Translations under genes and position numbers: made by a program
Part shown: positions 55,330 through 64,000 of the stretch, in pieces
How positions within the stretch are numbered: position 1 is the first letter of the stretch
How the letters are laid out: every line of letters begins with the position of its first letter
Assembly (NCBI GenBank): GCA_032358255.1
Contig: JAULBX010002445.1
Span: 81,650 to 145,649, forward strand
Reading direction: 5' to 3'
DNA from: Heterotrichella gracilis
Taxonomy: Eukaryota > Sar > Xanthophyceae > Tribonematales > Xanthonemataceae
Length of the DNA: 64,000 nt
Notes under the pieces: generated by a model
Seen by the model: only the letters and a program-made list of their open reading frames with translations
The model's database searches: none
Told to the model about the DNA's origin: nothing

Positions 55330-56955
55330 CTAAAACGCCTTGTACCCAGGCTTCCCCCCCCGCATTCCCGACCCCCCGAAATCCATGCGCTCCGCTGCCG
55401 CCTGCATCGCCGCCATGGCCGCCGCCTCCGCCGTCTCGTCCTGCCGAGGCACCGCGCTCTCGATGGCGATCACCGAGCCCCTGATGTGGTGCGCGCCATG
55501 CGCCACCACCCGCTGGATGGCTCCCTCGGTCTCAAACGTCACAAACCCAAAGCCCCGGTGCTCGCGCTTGTTGTTCTTCTGGCGGGGGAGATACACGTCC
55601 ATCACATACCCAAACTTGGTGAAGTACTCCTTGACATCCGCCTCGGTGGTGTCCTTGCTCAGCTTGCCAATGAACAGCCGGGGACCCGCGCGCGCATCGG
55701 GGGGCCCCATGGCGCCCATGGAGGGGCCCGGCAGGCTGCCGTAGGAGCGGGAGTTGGCCAGGTGGTTGGATGCCAGCTGGCTGTTGAAGGACAGCCCTGC
55801 GCTGGCCAGGAGGCCATGGTTCTGCGTGAGCAGCGCGGCGGTGCTGCTGGGGAGGGAACCCGCGGAGGAAGAGGAGGACAGCCCCTTGTTGAGCTCCGCC
55901 AGGGACATGAGGGAATCCCTGCTGGCCGCCTGCATGCGGTTCATGGACCCAGGTTCCAGCCCGTGGTACTGGCCGGACCCCCCGCCGCCGTTCATGGCCG
56001 CCTGGGCGTGCGCCAGCTGCTGCTGGAGGCTCATCCCCATGTCCACCCCCTGGGATGAGGGTTGCAGCCCCAGTCCCTGGAGGGCCTGGATGTTGGCCGC
56101 CTTGCTGGCCAGCGACTGCATCATGCTGGAGCTGTTGATGTCCACCGGGGATGCGGCCTGGGGCAGCTGCATCCCCGTGGGGGAGCCGTTGTTCCCCGGG
56201 AAGCTGCCCGACAGCCCGTTGGCTTGCAGCATGCTGTAGGCGTTGCTCAGGCTCTGCTGCGACATGTTGCCCATGCTGCCCAGCAGGGTGTTGAGCGCGC
56301 CCGAGCCCATGCTGTTCAGGCGGCTGGTGCTGCCGGGGGACATGCTGAGCGCGTACTGCAGGCTGTTGGATTTGGACAGGGACCCATTGGTGCGGTCCTT
56401 AGGCGTGGCCCTGTCGATGGCGATTTCCTGGCCGTTGAGCACATGTGGGCTGGACATCACGTGCTCCACGGAGTCGGGTGAGGCAAAGGTGACAAAGCCG
56501 ATGCCTCTGTGGCCCGACTTGCTGGCGTCCTTGGGCATGTAGGCGTCCTGGATGGCCCCAAACTGCTCAAAGTAGGCCCTGAACTGCTCCTCTGAGACGG
56601 TGGGGGGTATCCTAGCCACAAAGACCCGGGTCACCTTTTGCTGGCTCACCTCCCCCCGGGGCAGCGCGAACTTGGCCTCGCAGCGCCTGCCGTCTATCTG
56701 GTGCTCCATGAGCGACACGCGCTGCGCGTCTGTGGGGTAGACGTAGGTGACAAAGCCAAATCCCCGGGACTTGCCCGTGCTGCGGTTGCGCATCACCGTG
56801 GCGTCCTCCACTGGCCCAAATTGGGAGAAGTAGTGGAGGAGGGTGTCCTGTTCTGTGTCCCAGGGCAGCCCCAGGATGACCAGCTTTCTTTGCTCCACAT
56901 CGCCTGCCAGTGGGAGGCCCCCCATCCCATCCTGGTCTGCCTCAAGTGCCTCCAT
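55330..56955 (-). CDS. RNA-binding protein with three RRM domains
   Basis: A single uninterrupted coding exon of about 541 residues, unusual beside intron-rich neighbours. The start was placed at the ATG at 56955 (MEALEADQDGMGG), because the longer frame opens only with GTG. RRM1 (about 20-100) has LVILGLPWDTEQD and RNP1 KSRGFGFVTY. RRM2 (about 107-185) has TRVFVARIPPTVSEE and RNP1 GHRGIGFVTF. A roughly 230-residue linker rich in Ser, Gly, Met and Gln follows. RRM3 has RLFIGKLSKDTTEADVKEYF and RNP1 EHRGFGFVTF, then an Ala/Met helix and the end MRGGKPGYKAF. Two close N-terminal RRMs, a long linker and a C-terminal RRM recall CELF/Bruno-type organisation, though the domains also resemble hnRNP/Musashi RRMs. 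It probably binds mRNA and regulates splicing, stability or translation. Confidence 0.9.
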   Translation of the reverse strand: MEALEADQDGMGGLPLAGDVEQRKLVILGLPWDTEQDTLLHYFSQFGPVEDATVMRNRSTGKSRGFGFVTYVYPTDAQRVSLMEHQIDGRRCEAKFALPRGEVSQQKVTRVFVARIPPTVSEEQFRAYFEQFGAIQDAYMPKDASKSGHRGIGFVTFASPDSVEHVMSSPHVLNGQEIAIDRATPKDRTNGSLSKSNSLQYALSMSPGSTSRLNSMGSGALNTLLGSMGNMSQQSLSNAYSMLQANGLSGSFPGNNGSPTGMQLPQAASPVDINSSSMMQSLASKAANIQALQGLGLQPSSQGVDMGMSLQQQLAHAQAAMNGGGGSGQYHGLEPGSMNRMQAASRDSLMSLAELNKGLSSSSSAGSLPSSTAALLTQNHGLLASAGLSFNSQLASNHLANSRSYGSLPGPSMGAMGPPDARAGPRLFIGKLSKDTTEADVKEYFTKFGYVMDVYLPRQKNNKREHRGFGFVTFETEGAIQRVVAHGAHHIRGSVIAIESAVPRQDETAEAAAMAAMQAAAERMDFGGSGMRGGKPGYKAF

Positions 56956-58767
56956 GGACTTAGCAAGGCATGCAGCGTGGGGTGATGGCGTCCAAGGCTG
57001 CAGCACCGAGGCCCTGAGGCTCCCTGGTGTGGACTCCAGTTCAGAAACACCGGTGGAATCAAAGGGGGTTCACCCGTTGTACCCTGCAAAATGAAGAAGG
57101 GGTGTGGTGAGTAATGGGATGCCAGAACAGGTTGCGATGGCCAAGCACTGTTGCAGAAGCTGCCAAGTTGACAATAGGAATGGAAACCAGGTTGAAAGAG
57201 CAGCACAGGCCATCGAGGGCAGCTTATGAGGAGTGGAAGTGGCCACGTGGGCGAATGGGTGATGGCCCCGCGGGCACTTGGTGGGCTGAACACCAGCCCG
57301 TTTGCGACAGGCAGCGTGTCTCCCAACGAAACCATCGATACCGAGTTCCATCAAGGCGTCACACTCACCAAGGGGTCTACAACCAAAGTCCAAGACCTCT
57401 GATGCCCGGGGTGTTTTGGTACGCTCACTGGCCAGTTCCTGCCTTTCGGGAACGCAAGTCACAATTTGGACCTGCGAGCATAACGAAGCGTTAGCACAAT
57501 AGGGCAGGACGCGTTGTTGGTGACCAGTGTGTGTGCGGGCGCGCTCACTTGCCCATGCAAGGTACCGGCAGTAGGTCCCACTGCAAGCTATGATGGGTCG
57601 CTGGAGAATGGGTTCGATTCACGGCAAACTTGGGCAGACAAAGTGCAAAGCAAGGGAAGCAATCAAAACGCCAAGGTCAGGGTGCAAGGAAGGGAGGTGC
57701 ACCGGCAGAGGGGTGGAGGACAAACGGATGGCTGGCAAAAGGTATCAAACGAGCAAACGTACCTCGTCAGAGCCCACACTGGCAGCCTGCTTGTCTGCTA
57801 GCCAGTAGCTTGCGCATGCACAGTCCGATAACTACGGACACGATGCCATGGGTCCTCAGCTTGCAAGCCCTGCGGGTTATGCCCTTTGAGCGGTGCCTGG
57901 TGGTGGGTTTACCTTCGAAGAGTTGTGGGCCTGTATTTTGTGCAGGTTGCAAGTGCGACGCTCGGTACTCCTGGTACAGCGCTGTACCATTTCACATGTC
58001 TCGCCGCACGTGAACGACAAGTTTGTAAAGTTTGCCTAAATGCCAGGCTGTCCTGCTTCCGAGATAAGTCTTGGCCCAATTATCGGCGTCTGACAGGTGT
58101 CTGATCATGCTTTTGATGGAGTTTCAGTTCATTGGAGCCCAGAAGCTCAAGAGGTGAGCGGTGAGCGACGTCATGACAGCTCAGCGCACGTGTAGCATAT
58201 GGCTGTGTACCATTTACAAGGCTAGCTAGCTGTGAGGACCAAGCGCTGAGCACCCTGTCTCAACGGGACTGAGCTAGCACCACGCTGTGTGATGCCTCGG
58301 TAGCGCCCATCCAACCGCACAAGTGAGGGTATTGGGCAAAGCAGAGGCTCAAGGCCCCTCTGGCACTGGCACTGGCATTGGCATTGGCTAAACCTGCTAC
58401 AGCTACACCTGTAGGGGGTGCTGCTGTGCTGCTACAGCCACACTTGTAGTAGCCTTGAGGCTGTGGGTATATACAGCTACAGATCTCCTTCCCAACCAAC
58501 TACCCACTCACAGTAACGCCACACCTCTGCCCGGCAAGCCATGCATGCCATGCTGCTGGCCAACGGTCAGTGACCCAAGGGCCGCACTTCAATACGCTCA
58601 TTCAGCTGAAAGCACACCGTTTTGTGCATGGCAGGACAGTGTCCCTCTCCAGGAAAAATTGCAGCCCACCTCGGGGATAAAAACACGCTGCCTTGCCTCA
58701 GCATATGACGCAGCGTGCAGGAAGAGACAGACCGCACACCAGCAAGTTGGCATGGCTGGGAGCGCTG
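56956..58767. other. Spacer between RNA-binding and methyltransferase genes
   Basis: The left part should be promoter and 5' untranslated sequence of the RNA-binding gene. Simple GGCACTGGCATTGGC-type repeats occur at 58360-58390. No exon was recognised. Confidence 0.4.
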
Positions 58768-61396
58768 TCAATGCATTGCACCTGTTGCGTCCTGCGGCAG
58801 CGCCTTCAGCAGTGCCGAGCACAAGCCATGCAGCGCCGCGGCCTCGTTGCGGGTGAGCTGAGCACGAGAGAGCGCTGCTCGCAGGTGGCCCAGGGTGCGG
58901 CGCTTCCTGCCGTGGTTGCCCTTCGACCCGCCAGGCGCGCCCTCCTCAGCCCTGCATGCACACATGGCGCGGCGCTTGGCATGTGCATGCCGTCACTGCA
59001 TGCACGCATGTGCCACTGGCTGTGCCATCTCAACTGCCCTGAGCACAAACGGCGGCCCCGCACATCCTTCATGTAAGCAGTGTACCAATTACTGCCACAT
59101 CCACTGCGCCCATCAAAACCCAGCCCCATGCAATAAACATACCTGAGTCCCTGTACCATGCGATGCGCGCAAAGCACAATGCAACCCACATACCCGAGTC
59201 CTGCTCGCTCCACCACCCGTGCCCAGCGCTGCACCAGCATGTCAATCTCGCCAGCAGGCACTGGCAAAAACTTCTGTGCATGCCATGTGGCATCCTCACC
59301 GCCTGCATGCCGCCCATGTCGTGGTTTACGTCGTGCTCTCAAGGGTACAGGGGGCAGGTCTGCATCGGATGCATCCACTGCCTTGTGTCATACAAGCGTG
59401 CCCCATGAACGAATCTCAACACGTGATCCTGGTTGGCAGCTTGTTTCGACATTGCGGCGCACAATAAAATAAAATACTCTTAAAAATGACGACAACTTGT
59501 TTTTTTGTCAACCTAGGCAGCGCATGTCTATGCATGACATGCTGCAAACCATGTTGGAGCCGCACATGACCCCCAGCATGCCTAGGCCACTCACATGCAT
59601 TTATGCTTGTTTCTCACCTTGACCCATGTCCTCAACCGCCTGCATGCGCCGCTCAAACAGCTGCGACAGCACCACACACACCGCATGGGACAGGTTGAGA
59701 GAGGGCTGCACGCGCCCCGACGGAATGCTGCACGTGTGCGAACACTGTGCCACCTCCTCCGCGGAAAGCCCACTCTCTTCCCGCCCAAATACCAGGGCTA
59801 CCGGTGCACTCTCTAAATGGGGCGCCTCCTGTTCCAACCCCCCTGTGGTTCCTTCACAGGGCTGCTGTTCTGATGGTGCGGCCTGTGAATCCCGGCCATC
59901 ATCCCCAGAGGTAGCCCTGTCATCCCCAGCTCCAACTGCACTGCTTCCACTACCCTCCCCCCTGCTGTCATCTGATGGTGCCGATCGCGAGGCCGATTCA
60001 GCCACATTTGGCTCATCATCCTGCGCTGCTGGTGATGTGCCGGCCCCGGTGCTGTGGGGTGGTTGGGCTGGGATGAGCTGTGGGAAGGCTGACAGGAGTG
60101 CTGACAGGCTGGCGAAAGTGTGCCGCGAGTTGGCGGTTCGCCGAGTAAACCCAATGCTACCTGCGCGGCATGAAACTGTTGGTACAAGCATTCCACGATG
60201 GAAGATGCAGAGCGCCATTGTTGGCCATGCGGCGCGATGATAAGATGGTGCAGGAGGTGTTGTTGGGCAAAGCTTGGTGCACCTCCATCTGGGGAATGCG
60301 CCAAGGTTATATATTAGGGTGTATCATAAGTTATGAATCATGATGCAAGCCAGCATTCCATGGTGCTGCAACCATGACCTACCTGAAGTGTCAGCAAGTG
60401 CCTCAGACAGTGCGTCCACTATGGTGATCCTCTCACTGAGCGTGGATCCAACCGCCACCTGCGGTGCGGCACCGGTATGCTGCTCAACCCCATGTGTCAC
60501 CACGTGTGTCACCCATGCCATATCCCCAGCATGCTGTTCATGCCCCAGCATTTGACAAATCTAATAGCACTGCATGAATCCGTCGTGTTTATGCTCTGCT
60601 GTGTAAAAGGCATGCCAAACATGACCTGGGTGGCAAGGCGGCTTTGACAATGGCACTGGCATCGGCATTGACATAAGGAATGGCATTGCGGTGCTGGCAG
60701 ATGCAAAGCATCGAAGTGTGCCCTAGCCATTTTATAAGGCGGCGTACCCTCAACACCTCCTCTCCGAATGGGTCGCACCGAGGAGCTACCAGCCACAGGT
60801 CCAATGCCTGCAGCATGGCATGACAACCGCGTGAAGCTAATGCGCCTGGTACTTGGGCTTGCGTGCAGTTGCCCACTGTGCTAGAGGGGCACACCAAACG
60901 CATGCTATATGCTACAGCAGAATAGCATGGTGTATGCTACAGCTTGTGCAACGGCAGTGAAAGGATGTGACCGTCGTGGACACACTGGGTGAAAGCATTG
61001 GAACCGCACCTCAAAGTTCTCACACGACCTCAGCACGGCACCAATGTTTGTTGGGTTCTTAGGAGCAACAAGCACAACTCTGACATCGTCAAGGAACGGT
61101 GGTGGGTCGAGCTGTGAGACATCCAGGAGCTTGTCAGCAAAAACTCGTAACCCACAATAGTGCCAAGGATGTGACCCACAGAGGGAGCTCTTGTGTACCT
61201 GCTGTGAATGTTTGACCTTGCTGCGCTGTATCCGTTGTGTCAGCCAGATGCCCTGACCCTGGGTATCGGCTGTGGACGCAGTGCACCGCAGCCTCTGTGC
61301 ATGCCCATGCCTGGCGTGACCAAGGTGGCAAGAAGCTGTGGGTGTTTGAAACAACAGCATGCTGGACGCTGACGCTGGCTGCGTGCGATTTGACAT
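58768..61396 (-). CDS. SpoU-type RNA 2'-O-methyltransferase, TrmJ-like
   Basis: SPOUT methyltransferases transfer a methyl group from S-adenosylmethionine to a ribose 2'-OH of tRNA or rRNA. Six minus-strand exons join in phase: 61396-61010, 60807-60748, 60458-60383, 60160-59618, 59359-59194 and 58951-58768, about 471 residues. The three SpoU motifs are present: PKNPTNIGAVLRSCENFE (motif 1), ALVFGREESGLSAEEV (motif 2) and PSLNLSHAVCVVLSQLFE (motif 3). VAPRCDPFGEEV and GSIGFTRRTANSRHTFASL fill the region between. The C-terminal helix (RAALSRAQLTRNEAAALHGL) matches the TrmJ C-terminal extension. About 75 residues of Ser/Asp/Gly-rich linker separate motifs 1 and 2. The N-terminal 90 residues look like an organelle leader. 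Upstream in-frame ATGs to 61546 make the start uncertain. Confidence 0.87.
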
Positions 61397-62060
61397 AAAC
61401 GTTTCTGGCAGCGTGTTTTCAGAGGTCACAGAGCCCTGGTGCATGTAGCCCAAGGGTTGAAGCTGAAGCATGTGCATGCATGCATTTTTGCCCGACTTAT
61501 GCCTCAGTAGTCTGCTCGAGTTTGGGGTCTGCTGCTGCTGATGCACTACCTATGCCGTCTCTCCCCGTTGCATGAGCGCTGTGCAACCTGCACCCGGTCT
61601 ATCTAAAGACATGATTGGCAAGCTCAGGACCCACCAAGGCCCTGACTTAGACCCCTTGAGGGTTTTTGTGGGTCCCAAGGGGCTGAACCGTTTTGGGCAT
61701 CACCGCACAGCCACTCGTGTGGACAGCACGGACGTCAAAGGGCACCAGAGACCCGCCGATGGTGGCATATTAGGTTGTTCTTGCCAGCAGAAGCACGGCG
61801 TTATTCGTTGTGAAACAGTTTGTTGTTTTGCGTGGTTGCCATCGTGCATGCATATTGACCCTCGAAATCCCCTGGCTGTGGACGTGTGAACCCATTTTGT
61901 AGCAAACGCAAGGTTGCAAAACACCGAAGTCCTATATAGTTATATTGGCTGTCACCTTAACTTTATTCCCAGTTCAACGAGGTTATGGGAGGGTGAAGCT
62001 GTTTGTGGTTCGCACTCTCTTGTTTCTACCGAGACACCGTTTAGGGGCTTTGTTGTCAAG
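61397..62060. other. Divergent spacer between methyltransferase and plastid-protein genes
   Basis: It holds both promoters. A GTGCATGCATGCATTT box lies at 61472-61487. No exon was recognised. Confidence 0.4.
61472..61487. promoter_or_regulatory. ATGCATGC box upstream of the methyltransferase gene
   Basis: It lies about 80 bases before the chosen ATG (61396, minus strand), a spacing similar to the boxes before the MINDY and GAA1 genes. If translation starts at 61546, this box would be coding instead. Confidence 0.3.
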
Positions 62061-63821
62061 ATGTTCAGCCTCCAGCTGCAATCTGGAGCTATGCAGTCCT
62101 TGAGTTCCCGAAAAGTGGGTCTGCAGCGAGCCAATCTGCCCCGACCACAGACAACCACAACTGCCAGCCTCACGCATGGCAGGGTAAGGCAAGGATTGCC
62201 ATCAGAGGGACGCTGTTCAACCTCCGGGTCGTGTTTTGGAAGCAGCTTCAGCAAGCCATCGCTTCTTTTGCAAGGCTCCAGGCGGAGGAGGATATGCAGT
62301 GGTGTCAGGGGCCAATCAGGTATGACAGGATCGACTACTTTAGTAAGCATGCTGTTGGCATCACTACAGACTGTACCTGCACAAGTCAGAGTTTGTGCAA
62401 CTAGCTTAGAAGCCATATTAAATATTTGGGTATGCCCAACTTCAGTCCAAGAGCCTCTAGATGTGTAACATGGCCTTAAAGCTAGTGGCTCTTCTGCCAC
62501 TGTTAGAGTTTGCGTTGACAAGTGGTAGCCAAACCTGTTGTGCCACTTACCATACGTTTGGTTGGCACACTGCTGTACTGGGTGTCTTCAGCAGCTGACA
62601 CCTCCTTTCGATGCAGGTAACCTTGGCCAGATGAAGCCTGTGCAGTCTGAGAGTGAGAAGCTGCAAGGGGCTGTGCGGGAGAAGGTGTCAGATGCCATCC
62701 AATACCTGCAGTTCCGGGCCACAGTGGGCGATGTGGCTGCCCGGGCTGGGGTGAAACTCTCTGAAGCTGAAACGGCTCTCCAAGCGATTGCAACTGACTC
62801 ACAAGCCACACTCCAGGTACTTGAGCAGGCATCATTGTGGTGCACAGGTTTTCCTTTTCCGGGCACCCTTGTGTTGCACAGGTTCCCCTTCCTCTGCCCC
62901 GTCCACTATTCCAGGTTCTCTTTATGAACAAGCCAATAGCGGCTCTTTATCATATACGGTTATTTATGCAGGTAACGGACCAGGGAGACGTGGTGTATGT
63001 GTTCCCCAACAACTTCAAGCAGCGGGTGATCAGCAAGTCCTTCCTGCTCAAGTCTCTGCCTGCCTGGCGAGCTGTGCAGTCTGCTGCGTCCTACGCCGCA
63101 CGCGTGACGTTTGGCACTGCGCTCATCGCCTCAGTGCTGGTGGTCTGGGCGGCCATCATCGCGATCTCCACCTCGAGGGACGACGACAGTCGTGGGAGGT
63201 GCGTGAGCTGCCACGCAAGCATACTAGAGTTTTGGGAGTGTGGTTCATACGTGGTTAGGAACTTAACCCAGTACAGATATTAAGAGGGTTTTTAGGGCAA
63301 ATCAGTCATGAGCGAGCCAATCTGGGCTTTGTATAATGAATTGGTCCCATATATTTAGCAATGCAGCCACACCGGCACGGTTTTGCACAAGGCACACGTG
63401 CACGTTTGTAGGTTGTTGCGCTATTCAATGGTAGGCGAGTTGTGCGAGATGCTTCAGTCCATTGCTGGGGTGCCCTACCACGTGCCTACAAGACCCTAAA
63501 CCCTAACATGCACATGTCGGCCTGGACCTGTGTAAGCAAGTACACTGCTTCCGCAAAGGCGCCAGGCCCAGCTGGTGTCCCCCCTGCCAACCGCACCCAT
63601 CGTTTTGCAGGAGAGGGGGCGGCTCCTACTCGCGGGGCCCCAACATCAGCATGTGGTTCAACGTCAGCGACATGCTGTGGTACTTTGACCCCTGGTACTA
63701 CCGCAACCAGCGCCTGCGCCTGGAGCAGGGCCAGGAGCTGTCCTTCGTAGAGTCCATCTTCTCATTTGTGTTTGGGGATGGGGATCCCAACATGGAGTAT
63801 GACGCCAAGAGGTGGCAGCTG
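62061..63821 (+). CDS. At5g03900-like plastid membrane protein, 3' part outside window
   Basis: Four exons join in phase: 62061-62319, 62617-62816, 62972-63198 and 63611-63821; the last ends at a GT donor, so the gene continues past the right edge. About 299 residues are visible. The first exon (MFSLQLQSGAMQSLSSRKVG, Ser/Arg-rich) looks like a chloroplast transit peptide. The second has a winged-helix-like segment (AIQYLQFRATVGDVAARAG). The third has VTDQGDVVYVFPNNFKQRV and a transmembrane helix (ALIASVLVVWAAIIAI). The fourth has NISMWFNVSDMLWYFDPWYY and FVESIFSFVFGDGDPNMEY. These match the conserved plastid family of Arabidopsis At5g03900, described as an iron-sulfur biosynthesis-type protein, though its biochemical role is not established as far as I know. 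Confidence 0.85.
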
Positions 63822-64000
63822 GTGCGTGCAGGAGGGTAAACTGGCTGACGGCACACTATTCTCAAGTGGTGGCAATGTATACATGGGCGTCCAGGGGTGC
63901 ATTTTATGTGCGGCACATTGATCTCCTAAATGTATGGTGTTTGGTAGGGTAGAGGGGGCAAAGGGGGTAGGTAAGCCTAGGGCCACGTGGGCTGACCTAC
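63822..64000. other. Intron of the At5g03900-like gene, cut by the window edge
   Basis: The sequence starts with the donor GTGCGT and runs to the end of the window without a visible acceptor-exon pair. Confidence 0.6.

Noticed and set aside
55486-56481. Long plus-strand frames opposite the RNA-binding gene
   Set aside because: They mirror the RRM-coding exon, whose protein has three clear domains; GC bias explains the open antisense frames.
1-64000. tRNA or rRNA genes
   Set aside because: I saw no convincing cloverleaf or rRNA sequence by eye; a covariance-model scan would be needed and was not possible here.

Overview
The window looks like nuclear DNA of a green alga (Chlorophyta). Genes are split by GT-AG introns whose phases join correctly. 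Several products carry plastid-type leaders, and two belong to plastid families (PcyA bilin reductase, RETICULATA-related protein). Telomere-like CCCTAAA/TTTAGGG tracts of the plant and algal type lie inside introns and spacers throughout. I cannot name the species. I built the gene models by hand by joining open frames at GT/AG sites with matching phase and comparing them with remembered family motifs; no search was run.

Layout, left to right: a small Gln-rich AT-hook-like protein (465-1430, +); a broken branched-chain aminotransferase (1500-2457, +); an APRR2-like pseudo-response regulator without a DNA-binding domain (3495-5846, +); phycocyanobilin:ferredoxin oxidoreductase PcyA (8173-11792, -); an ABHD13/BEM46-like hydrolase (12898-16694, +); a short F-box protein (18001-18646, -); a RETICULATA-related DUF3411 protein (19237-21952, +); a large Ser/Pro-rich unknown (23023-25650, -); a MINDY deubiquitinase (27199-33244, +); a tentative small membrane protein (35105-36250, -); nucleoside diphosphate kinase with a leader (38123-39679, -); GPI transamidase subunit GAA1 (40103-43603, +); a major facilitator transporter (44387-49202, -, 5' end not found); a plastid-type alpha/beta hydrolase (50587-53778, -); a three-RRM RNA-binding protein (55330-56955, -); a SpoU/TrmJ-type RNA methyltransferase (58768-61396, -); and the 5' part of an At5g03900-like plastid protein (62061 to beyond the right edge, +). 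Several neighbours are divergently transcribed from short spacers (F-box/RER, NDPK/GAA1, methyltransferase/At5g03900-like).

The genes do not form a pathway or operon; this is an ordinary housekeeping stretch. The unusual feature is the introns. In nearly every multi-exon gene the intron beside an exon holds one to five truncated copies of that exon's end, splice site included, and many copies are joined to a telomere-like tract. Two young cases (35381-35452 and 41789-41975) have the exact form 'segment X, short telomere-like filler, segment X again'. This is what insertion of telomeric repeats at a staggered double-strand break would leave, with X as the target duplication. I regard this as the main discovery candidate here. 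A dispersed repeat (34371-34600 and 37488-37650), two near-perfect palindromes and recurrent ATGCATGC boxes near start codons are secondary observations.
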